DNA from: an uncultured Flavobacteriaceae bacterium
Lineage (GTDB): Bacteria; Bacteroidota; Bacteroidia; Flavobacteriales; Flavobacteriaceae
NCBI GenBank assembly: GCA_913020075.1
Contig: CAJWAE010000013.1
Coordinates: forward strand, 1-35,489
Direction of reading: 5' to 3'
Length of the DNA stretch: 35,489 bases
Positions 1 to 7,201 of the stretch are shown in pieces (the stretch's first letter is position 1; each line of letters begins with the position of its first letter). The notes beneath the pieces are model-generated. The model saw nothing but the letters and a program-made list of their open reading frames with translations, did not search any database and had not been told where the DNA came from. A program made the position numbers and the translations under genes.

Positions 1-63
1 ATTGAGTTATTATCAAAACAATGGTCAAATATTGATGGATTGCTATTAAAAAAAACAATTTAA
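1..63 (+). CDS. 3' end of an unidentified gene entering from the left edge
   Basis: Frame 1 is open from the first base to a TAA at 61-63 and would give the last 20 residues of a protein, ending in LLLKKTI. The composition is protein-like (ELLSKQW, IDGLLL), but 20 codons are too few to identify a family, and open frames of this length occur by chance in AT-rich DNA. No other open frame at the edge looks better. Confidence 0.3.
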   Translation: MELLSKQWSNIDGLLLKKTI

Positions 64-173
64 ATTAAATTTTATCAAAAATTTGAAACCCTTTTATAAG
101 AAATATAGTGTAATTATATTATTGTAAAAGTTTTAATTAAATCCTGTTTATCCAAACAAAGTCTCTTATATAA

Positions 174-320
174 GGTGTTTATTCCAGTGAGCTTAAAGAA
201 AAGTATTTAGGGAAAGGGATTGAAGCATTAATAAGTAATGCTTTGACAGGGAAGAATATTTTTTTTGCCAAAAACGCTGTCTTAAGTTTAACAAATATTA
301 AACCAATAGGATGTTTTTAA
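174..320 (+). pseudogene. Remnant of a thioredoxin/redoxin-family protein (C-terminal tail only)
   Basis: An open stretch with no start codon, bounded by a TAA at 171-173 and ended by a TAA at 318-320, reads as a typical C-terminal tail of Bacteroidota redoxin-like (AhpC/TSA-type) proteins. It has a VYSSELKEKYLGKGIEALI helix followed by a short insertion and a terminal IGCF, resembling the family's usual 'ALDALLAG...IGC' ending. The catalytic CxxC thioredoxin core is not present upstream in any frame, so this is probably a decayed or deleted gene, not a working one. Alternatively it may be a frameshifted tail of the gene at the left edge. The family assignment rests on remembered similarity of the tail and is tentative. 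The rest of 64-361 is AT-rich with no other feature that I can see. Confidence 0.35.
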
Positions 321-361
321 CATTATTGTTTTATTGAAAAACACACAACAAACAAATTTTT

Positions 362-712
362 TTAATTTAAATTATAGTTATTCAATAATTTGTAACGCAG
401 ATTGTTTTTTAATTTATTTTGATTTACAAAAACAATATCTTTCAAAGAGATAAATTCTTCTTTTGTAAATACTAGCATCAGATTAATTTGACTTGTAGGA
501 ATAGGAATTTTTCTTTTGCATTGAGGGTGACATGATAATTCACATTGCCAATAGTCAATATTTACTGATTTAATATATTCCTTAAAGCTATTTAGTTCAT
601 CTAAGGTAAGTTCTAGATATATATTTTTGAAACTCAAAGAAAATATACCACATTGACAGGAAGCTAGATATCCATCGGGATGATTAATTATAATTCTACT
701 TTTTAAGCACAT
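362..712 (-). CDS. Small Cys-rich DUF6686-like protein
   Basis: This is a soluble protein of 116 residues with no signal peptide or membrane segment. Six cysteines stand out: C2, C19 and C21 in a CxC pair, and C57, C61 and C65 in a CxxxCxxxC run followed by a basic RKIPIPT strand. That layout suggests a metal, haem or Fe-S site in the cytoplasm. It resembles the small Bacteroidota family DUF6686 (N-terminal MC, a CxxC-like pair, a helix ending in L-E-L-T-x-x-E, then the R-K/N-I-x-I strand). It lies 45 bp after the TonB receptor stop on the same strand and is probably the last gene of the iron-uptake operon. Function is unknown. A role in handling the imported metal, or as a sensor, is inferred only from position and cysteines. 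Confidence 0.7.
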   Translation of the reverse strand: MCLKSRIIINHPDGYLASCQCGIFSLSFKNIYLELTLDELNSFKEYIKSVNIDYWQCELSCHPQCKRKIPIPTSQINLMLVFTKEEFISLKDIVFVNQNKLKNNLRYKLLNNYNLN

Positions 713-757
713 ATTTGTTAGGTTTTAAACCATATAAACGTTTAAGTTAACTGGAAA

Positions 758-3187
758 TTAAATTTTGTATTGTAATGTTATATAATATGTTTTTGGGGCA
801 GCAGGAATTATCCCTGGGCCAGGGTATCCTGTGGCTCGTCTTGTAAAATACTTTGTATTTAACAGATTATTAACTCCAGCTTCAATTCTAAAACGTCTAA
901 ACAAAAAAGATGAAGAAAAATCCATAATTTTATAGGAAGGAATAAGACCTATTAGACCACTTAAATTACCCTCTACAGCATTTGATGAATCCGTAAACTG
1001 ACTTGATAAATAACTATATTGCAGATTCATTAAAAGGTTCTTATATCCAAACTTAAGACCTGTTTTCAAATTTTGATTAGGAACAAATTCTACTTTTTTT
1101 CCTTTTACCCCTGATTCTTTTGATCGTGTATATTTAGAATCAATTATTGAGAAGTTTATGAAATAATTCAATACAATTGGAGAATTAGGTTTTGAAATAA
1201 GAGGCTTAAGATTAAAGTCTAATAATGATTCTACACCATAAATTTGTGCATCTCCAACATTACCCCTTTCACTTTTTATATTACCATCAGGAAGAACTCT
1301 TTGAATAAATCCAATACGATTATTATAGTTTAAATTAAAAAAGCTTAAATCAAAAGATAAAAAGTCTTTTAAAACACCTCTAAACCCAATATCAGAAGTG
1401 AATCCTTTCTCGTCAGATATGTTTGGATTTATTATATAGGAAGGGTTAAAAATACTAATATCAGCAAACGTAACAGACCTGTAATTTTGAGAGATATTTA
1501 AATATGCTTCTAAAGAAGGTGAGATCTTATGGCTCGTGCCTATACCAGCTAAAACGAAAACTCTTTTTCGAATATCATTTTCAAGAACACTTTGATCAAA
1601 AATAACATTTCCAGCTCCATCTCGATTTATTCTTTTATAAGTTCCGTCACTTTGTGTTTTTATATATTCAAATCTAACACCAGGGGTTAATGAAAAGCGA
1701 TCATTTAAATAAAAAATATTTTCTGAAAAAAGAGAGATATTCTCATTAGGGTATTCATACGAAGATTGAAAATTATAAAACGGGAATAAATCTTTTTTAA
1801 ATAAGAAATTTGCGTCTTTTCCAGAAGAACCTGGGCCTTGTTCAGATGTATTATATGATTTATAATATTTTGACCCAACTAATAAAACTGATTTTTTATT
1901 TAAAAAGGAATAATTTTTCACCCAACGCCCCTCTAAACCGAAATTATTGAAATCACCTTTGATAAGATCTCTTTCCGAAAGGGGATCTTCTTGACTGACT
2001 CGATTACTTCTAAATCCAAGAGAATTTCGTGTTGCATCCAAGCCAAAAAAGTTAAAACTAAGTTTAGAATTATTTAAAAATTCATGCTCAAATTTGACAC
2101 TGTATAGCAACCAATCCAAGCTAAACCAATTTCTGGAACGATTACTTTGAGAGAAATCTTCTGAAAACATAGCATCTGTTAATCCGCCAGCTTGTTGAGC
2201 AAGATAATTCAAATAAGTTATTTCAGCAGAAACTTTAGTTTTTTCACTTAATTGATATCCAATATTTAAAAAGTAATTTGAAGAAACAAATTTGGAATTT
2301 GCTCTAAATCCATCTCCTTTTTTCATATTAAAAAAAGTGAGATAGCTCCATTTTCCAATAGTTCCATTTGCTTCTGTGTAATTAGTAAATAGATTGTTTG
2401 AGCCGATTGTATTTCTTGTTTTTAGCTCAAAGGGTTTTTCCAGATTTGCCTCACGAAAAATAAAATTTACCAACCCTCCAAATTGAGTTCCATATTGTAA
2501 TGAAGCCGCTCCTCTTAGTATTTGAATTTCACTTAGTGCTTCTGCAGGTGGAGTATAATAGCTTTCAGGATATCCTAAAACATCAGCACTAATATCATAT
2601 CCATTTTGGCGAGTATTAAAATTTGAGGTTCTGTTTGGATCCAAACCTCTGCCTCCTATATGAAGTTGAAGACCAGCATCATCATTTTGATAGATATTTA
2701 AACCTGCTACTTGACTATAAACTTGTCTTGAATTATTTGTAGCAAGGTTTGCCATAGATTGTTCTATATTTATTACTTCATTTTTTTTTCCTGCATATAT
2801 AGATGTTCCCTTGTAGTCTTCAAGGCGAGTTAATTCAAATTTTCTTTTTTTTCGAGCATTTATAATTACTTCTGATAAATTTTGAATTTGATTTGGAAAT
2901 TCAATAACAACTTTGTAAACTCCTTTAAATGAATAAGTTTTTTCAATAATAGGAAAGCTATTGGCAACAAAGAATAATGTATTTTTTTCTTTTTTTAGAT
3001 TTAACTCAAAGTATTCCCCAAAATTTATCGAAGTGAGATAGCCCAAATTTTTCTCATAAATTTCTATTACTTCTTTTTCATCAAATGAACCAGAAACAAT
3101 AGCTTTTCCTTTGAGTATGTTCTGACCCAATGAAATAAACGGAATAGCCCATAAAATAAAACCGTTAAAAACCTTTAATCTCATCAT
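758..3187 (-). CDS. TonB-dependent outer-membrane receptor (FecA/siderophore type)
   Basis: The 809-residue protein starts with a signal peptide ending near LGQN (residues 1-22), followed by a short beta domain like the carboxypeptidase-regulatory-like N-domains of Bacteroidota receptors (about 23-105). A plug domain follows, with the landmarks IQILRGAASLQYGTQ and GGLVNFI (about 145-250), and then a 22-strand-type barrel running to an aromatic-rich end (YYITLQYKI). It should import a metal chelate or haem across the outer membrane using TonB energy. Its ATG overlaps the upstream HTTM gene by 23 bp, which implies translational coupling. With imelysin and DUF4856 lipoproteins in the same operon, iron or haem is the likely cargo. 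The substrate cannot be read from the sequence. Confidence 0.93.
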   Translation of the reverse strand: MMRLKVFNGFILWAIPFISLGQNILKGKAIVSGSFDEKEVIEIYEKNLGYLTSINFGEYFELNLKKEKNTLFFVANSFPIIEKTYSFKGVYKVVIEFPNQIQNLSEVIINARKKRKFELTRLEDYKGTSIYAGKKNEVINIEQSMANLATNNSRQVYSQVAGLNIYQNDDAGLQLHIGGRGLDPNRTSNFNTRQNGYDISADVLGYPESYYTPPAEALSEIQILRGAASLQYGTQFGGLVNFIFREANLEKPFELKTRNTIGSNNLFTNYTEANGTIGKWSYLTFFNMKKGDGFRANSKFVSSNYFLNIGYQLSEKTKVSAEITYLNYLAQQAGGLTDAMFSEDFSQSNRSRNWFSLDWLLYSVKFEHEFLNNSKLSFNFFGLDATRNSLGFRSNRVSQEDPLSERDLIKGDFNNFGLEGRWVKNYSFLNKKSVLLVGSKYYKSYNTSEQGPGSSGKDANFLFKKDLFPFYNFQSSYEYPNENISLFSENIFYLNDRFSLTPGVRFEYIKTQSDGTYKRINRDGAGNVIFDQSVLENDIRKRVFVLAGIGTSHKISPSLEAYLNISQNYRSVTFADISIFNPSYIINPNISDEKGFTSDIGFRGVLKDFLSFDLSFFNLNYNNRIGFIQRVLPDGNIKSERGNVGDAQIYGVESLLDFNLKPLISKPNSPIVLNYFINFSIIDSKYTRSKESGVKGKKVEFVPNQNLKTGLKFGYKNLLMNLQYSYLSSQFTDSSNAVEGNLSGLIGLIPSYKIMDFSSSFLFRRFRIEAGVNNLLNTKYFTRRATGYPGPGIIPAAPKTYYITLQYKI

Positions 3188-4535
3188 TTAGAGGTAATAC
3201 CCATTTTTTATGTTTAAATGACTCATTTTTCTTATACAAATCAACTTTATTATCTATAAATCTTTTACTAGAACGTCCATTAAGGCCAACATAACTATCT
3301 GCAAAAACCTGAATATTTTTATGCCCTTGACCTTTAAAATGGTCACCTAAATAGTGTGCATATTCTATTATGAAATCAGGTTGAAAGCTCATTTGCTTTT
3401 CTTGAAAAGCAGTTAAAAAGTCTGAATTTTCAACATAAAATGCCTTTTTAGATATACTATCTATTATTTTGAAATTGGTGTACCCTTTTTTTTCGATTAA
3501 CATTACACGCCAAGAAAATCGATAACCCTGTTCATTCCAAAAAAGCTCTCCGGGATAAAGCATATATCTGAACGGGAATAATAATTGAAAAATAAAAAAA
3601 GGTATTAAAAGATATTTCAAATAATATTGTGATCGATTTGTTTTGAATTGAATAATCTTTATTGTTTCTATTTTTGGAAGTGACTGTCTGATGTACTTTA
3701 AGAAGATATTAATAACATTTATAATTTTATGATGTAGAGAGGAATCAAAAAATATAAATGCGCTAAAAATCATAATATAAGGGAACATACCTATTGGGAA
3801 AAGAGCTTTGGTAAGTAGGTGAAAAATTACTACAAGAATAAATCCAATTAATCTAGTTTTTCTATTTATAAGAAGAAAAGGAATTGCTAAATCATAAATC
3901 ATACCTCCCCAGCTCATTAGGTAATGAATCCATTTTAATTGCAGAATTGAACCAATCAGAGGTAAGTCGTATTTTGATGGAAGCCACATTGACAAAGGCA
4001 TAGCTTTTAGTATCCAATCAGAATTTATTTTTGCTAAACCGGAATAAAAATAAATTATACAGATAAGCAGCTTTATACTATCAACAGTCCATTTAGGAAT
4101 TTTTTCACATGTTGTCTGACTCAAATAATTATCTAATGAATAAAATCTATTTGCAGGTAAAAAACACATTAAAAAAGAAAGAATACTTATAAAATAGTAA
4201 TGATTTAAATAAGTAGTTTTATCAATTAACTCAATATAAGTAAAACTAACAAAAAAGATTATTATTGATATTCTGTACTTTAGTCCCAATGCGATAAATA
4301 ATGAAGATAAGGCACAGATAATAAATAAAAGATAAGTTGAATCACCAAGACTTTGAATCCAATCAAAACCAAAATATTTGAAATGAAATTTGGGATCTAT
4401 ATATAAAGTTTTTATCCAGCCTTTACTCCAAAAACGAGCTAAGCTATAAAACATAAGAAGTCCAAACATGATTCGAAAAACGGCAAGTTTGGAAGAATCA
4501 GTATAGTCGTTTTCTAAATATGTTTTTAAATTCAT
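3165..4535 (-). CDS. HTTM-domain, vitamin K-dependent gamma-carboxylase-like membrane protein
   Basis: The 456-residue protein has an N-terminal HTTM domain (about 1-310) with several hydrophobic helices and the family landmarks LAVFRIMFGLLMF, FYSGLAKIN and WLP. A soluble C-terminal part resembles the second half of vitamin K-dependent gamma-glutamyl carboxylase: FSWRVMLIEKKG, then LTAFQEKQM with PDFI and a YAHYL helix, then GLNGR at 417-421 and IDNKVDL. In animals this family carboxylates Glu side chains to Gla using reduced vitamin K, CO2 and O2. Bacterial homologues are mostly uncharacterised. The start is 5 bp after the imelysin stop, and the end overlaps the TonB receptor start, so it is firmly inside the operon. 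Carboxylase activity is inference; domain identity is confident. Confidence 0.9.
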   Translation of the reverse strand: MNLKTYLENDYTDSSKLAVFRIMFGLLMFYSLARFWSKGWIKTLYIDPKFHFKYFGFDWIQSLGDSTYLLFIICALSSLFIALGLKYRISIIIFFVSFTYIELIDKTTYLNHYYFISILSFLMCFLPANRFYSLDNYLSQTTCEKIPKWTVDSIKLLICIIYFYSGLAKINSDWILKAMPLSMWLPSKYDLPLIGSILQLKWIHYLMSWGGMIYDLAIPFLLINRKTRLIGFILVVIFHLLTKALFPIGMFPYIMIFSAFIFFDSSLHHKIINVINIFLKYIRQSLPKIETIKIIQFKTNRSQYYLKYLLIPFFIFQLLFPFRYMLYPGELFWNEQGYRFSWRVMLIEKKGYTNFKIIDSISKKAFYVENSDFLTAFQEKQMSFQPDFIIEYAHYLGDHFKGQGHKNIQVFADSYVGLNGRSSKRFIDNKVDLYKKNESFKHKKWVLPLNDEIKGF

Positions 4536-4540
4536 GAGAA

Positions 4541-5713
4541 TTAGTCACCATCTGCATCGGCGTAATCAACATTTATGTTCAAAGTTTGAAGCATATCTAC
4601 TTTTAAAAGAACTACAACTGCTTGTATGCTGTCGTAGGTGATTAACATTGCAGTATTATCATTATTAATTTGAGTAACAAAACTATCGCTTAGTTCATTA
4701 ACTTTCTCAACAGCCAAAGCTAATTTAGACAAAATATCATCACCTAAACCCACATTGTTTGCATCAGTATTTAAATGTGATAAATAAGCTTGAAAACTCT
4801 TACCTATTAAAGATTCGTTTTCAAAAGCATTTCCAACAAAAAAGTTTTTGACAGCATCTAAGGACTCAAGTGCTAAAACTTTAGAAAAAGATCTACTATA
4901 ATATCCCTCAACTTTATTAGGAAGCTTATTAACTGAAAAAACACCAGCAGGAATACCAAATTTGTTAGCTCGTAAGCCTTTTTCAAAATAATAAATAAAG
5001 TCATTAGACAGCTTATTAATACTTGAAGTAGCTGTATTTTCTGAAGAAGCAACAAATTCGTCTCTGAAAGTTTGCCAGTCTTCGTAAACTATAGTCGACT
5101 TAGAAATCATTTTATCTATTAAGTCGATTAGGTATTTATAATGATTACTATCCACAACTTGATATTTCTCAAGTATTTCATCATCATTTATTCCTATTCC
5201 ATATAACATGAAGTCTAAAGCAGGAAATCCTTGAGTAGCATAATTATTGGGATTTTCTAAGTCATATTCACCTAAATTTATATTGGTTGTTATCCTATCT
5301 TCGTTTACAGGATAAACATTCATATGGGATAAAAAATATATTTCTTCAGCTTTTCCGACATTAAACATCTCGACATGTTGCCATGTTTTGTATGCCAATA
5401 ACCATTTTTCTCTAATTACTGAAAGTTTCTCTTGTGTAGCATTTTCATTTAATTCAATAATTTGCTCTCTTAAAATAGCTAAATCGGCTGTAAGTTTTTT
5501 ATAACTAGGAACAATAATACTATCTGCCCAAAAAGCTAGCATTTCTTCTCTATTGAAAGAAATAGTGACAGATTCATTATTTTGTGTAGTATTTTTTGAT
5601 ATTAAGCTTTCAGTAGGATCAATTGAATTGACTTCCTCAGACTGGTCATCCTCGGATGAACAAGAAAAAGCAATAATAAATAGTGTTAGGCAAAAGGCTA
5701 CATTTTTAAGCAT
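4541..5713 (-). CDS. Imelysin-family lipoprotein (iron-associated, periplasmic or surface)
   Basis: The 390-residue protein has a lipobox (FSC, Cys18) followed by an acidic linker rich in Asp and Glu (about 20-50). The imelysin-type helical fold then shows WQHVEMFNVG (111-120) and TQGFPALDFMLYG (160-172). The classical GxHxxE metal motif of IrpA/imelysin is replaced here by G-F-P-A-L-D, so the His and Glu are missing, as I believe is common in the Bacteroidota branch. The C-terminus is very acidic (VDYADADGD). Imelysins are linked to iron uptake, and the neighbours (TonB receptor, DUF4856) agree. The gene lies 104 bp after DUF4856, separated by an inverted repeat, and 5 bp before the HTTM gene. 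It is probably an accessory binding protein for the receptor, with an unknown ligand. Confidence 0.9.
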   Translation of the reverse strand: MLKNVAFCLTLFIIAFSCSSEDDQSEEVNSIDPTESLISKNTTQNNESVTISFNREEMLAFWADSIIVPSYKKLTADLAILREQIIELNENATQEKLSVIREKWLLAYKTWQHVEMFNVGKAEEIYFLSHMNVYPVNEDRITTNINLGEYDLENPNNYATQGFPALDFMLYGIGINDDEILEKYQVVDSNHYKYLIDLIDKMISKSTIVYEDWQTFRDEFVASSENTATSSINKLSNDFIYYFEKGLRANKFGIPAGVFSVNKLPNKVEGYYSRSFSKVLALESLDAVKNFFVGNAFENESLIGKSFQAYLSHLNTDANNVGLGDDILSKLALAVEKVNELSDSFVTQINNDNTAMLITYDSIQAVVVLLKVDMLQTLNINVDYADADGD

Positions 5714-5739
5714 CTTAATTATTATTTAGGAAGTTCAAA

Positions 5740-5795
5740 TGATTTTTGGGTTTTTAGAAAATGAAACTTTATGGTTATAAACCTCCCAAAAATCA
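5740..5795 (-). promoter_or_regulatory. Long-range hairpin between DUF4856 and imelysin genes
   Basis: A perfect 11-bp inverted repeat (TGATTTTTGGG at 5740-5750 and CCCAAAAATCA at 5785-5795) encloses a 34-base loop. The loop holds a smaller dyad, GGTT-TAT-AACC on the transcribed strand. It lies in the only sizeable gap of the operon. There is no long U-run after the stem on the minus strand, so it is more likely a processing or stability element, or a partial attenuator, than a strong terminator. Confidence 0.5.
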
Positions 5796-5817
5796 CTTAG
5801 AACAGACCTTTTTAGTT

Positions 5818-7041
5818 TTAGTTAGTCGCTGGCAAACCAGTTTTTGCATCGATTTCAGTAGCCATAGCTTTAAGTTCATCTTCAGTTCTATCCCAGAAAC
5901 CGTCACCCGCAGACAATCTTTCTAAAAATGCATTAACTTCTGCATTTGTAAAATATGCAGCACCATTAGCATCTTTAGTAAACTGTAAGCTTAATATAAA
6001 CCCATATCCTTCTGATAAAGCATGAAAAGCATCAGCCATTTTACCTTCAGTTATATTCTTTCCTCCACCTCTTAAATAGAAGGCTGCTTTATATCCAATA
6101 ACTTTAGATAATTCAGATTTTATTATCGCTGCTTGCTCATCGCGAAGAGTATAATTTTTTGCAACAATTGCAGCTCTACCAAGAGCAAAAGCATCATATA
6201 TATTTTTTGAAATTCCAGGCTCGTTACTTTCAACTTTTTTCAAGTATTTATTAAGAAGAACTCCTTTCCCGAGAGCTGGAAAGGCCTGATTATCTTGACC
6301 ATATAAATATCCAAAACCTTCATCCCAATAATGTTCCATTTTAGTAACATTAGCTTCTGTAGCACCAGGACTTGTATAGGCAAAATCGCCAGCGTCATTA
6401 CCAGCTTGAGCAGCATCTAATTTTTCTGTTTTATCCAAATATCCATTTACAATTTGATCTAAAGCCATTGCGCCAATCAATCCTTTGGTAAAAATCTGAT
6501 TAATTTCCATTCCTTTAGCATTTACGCGAACTGACCTTCCGCCAGTACCAGGGTCTGTTACTTGTCCAGCAACACCTTTGGAACCATTGGTATTCCAGAC
6601 AGGAAAAACAACAGATGTTGCCTCTGTTATCCAACCATCAAATAAAGACTTCACAGTTGCAGAGCCGCCATAACTAGCAGTTTTACTTCTAACAGTTTTC
6701 CCTGATGTATCTAATGTTGTATCAGTAAAACCAGTTCCAAGGCTAAACATTGCATCTATTTGAGTTTGAGTATAAGTTTCTGTTTTCAAAGCAGAGTAAA
6801 TTTCACTTGCCATTTTTACTCTAGCAGTTTGACCTGAGTAGTATACAGTTGATACACCTCCTCTTGTAAAAGAATAAGCATCTGGAGGAAGAACAGTTTC
6901 TACTGTTTCAACTACAGTCACTGTTTCTCCCGGAGTTTCTACTATTTTTTCTACAGTTTGATATTCAATAATTGTTTCAGGCTCTTTAGCGCAACTTACA
7001 ATCGCTAAAACACATAATAATAAGGTTAGTCTTTTTTTCAT
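5818..7041 (-). CDS. DUF4856-domain lipoprotein
   Basis: The ATG at 7041 is preferred over an in-frame TTG at 7062 because it places a clean lipoprotein signal at the N-terminus (MKKRLTLLLCVLAIVSC, Cys17). A Glu/Thr/Val-rich linker follows (about 20-50), with repeated ETV and VE units. The DUF4856 domain begins at about residue 53 with YSFTRGGVSTVYYSGQTARVKM and continues to the end (407 residues). The family has no known enzymatic role, but it is typically encoded beside imelysins and TonB receptors in Bacteroidota, and it is thought to act at the cell surface or periplasm in metal acquisition. It is the first gene of the operon, behind a well-formed promoter at 7080-7110. The Glu-rich linker is notable next to a gamma-carboxylase homologue. 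Confidence 0.9.
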   Translation of the reverse strand: MKKRLTLLLCVLAIVSCAKEPETIIEYQTVEKIVETPGETVTVVETVETVLPPDAYSFTRGGVSTVYYSGQTARVKMASEIYSALKTETYTQTQIDAMFSLGTGFTDTTLDTSGKTVRSKTASYGGSATVKSLFDGWITEATSVVFPVWNTNGSKGVAGQVTDPGTGGRSVRVNAKGMEINQIFTKGLIGAMALDQIVNGYLDKTEKLDAAQAGNDAGDFAYTSPGATEANVTKMEHYWDEGFGYLYGQDNQAFPALGKGVLLNKYLKKVESNEPGISKNIYDAFALGRAAIVAKNYTLRDEQAAIIKSELSKVIGYKAAFYLRGGGKNITEGKMADAFHALSEGYGFILSLQFTKDANGAAYFTNAEVNAFLERLSAGDGFWDRTEDELKAMATEIDAKTGLPATN

Positions 7042-7079
7042 GGTTATCTTATTTATATTCAATCTAAATTAATATAGTG

Positions 7080-7110
7080 CAAATATAAAATCCTCTTTGA
7101 GAAAAACAAA
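7080..7110 (-). promoter_or_regulatory. Bacteroidota housekeeping-type promoter for the iron-uptake operon
   Basis: Read on the minus strand, TTTG (7110-7107) is followed by exactly 19 bases and then TATATTTG (7087-7080). This matches the Bacteroidota consensus TTTG-N19-TAnnTTTG completely. Transcription would start about 7 bases further on, leaving a leader of roughly 30 bases before the ATG at 7041. This supports DUF4856 as first gene. I could not pick out a convincing Fur box. Confidence 0.75.
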
Positions 7111-7201
7111 GTTTATTTAGACTAATTTTAAATAAAGAGCTTAAGGTCTGTTTTATCTCTCTTTTTAAAGATAAAATTAAAGAAGAAAACGTTTAATAAA
7201 T

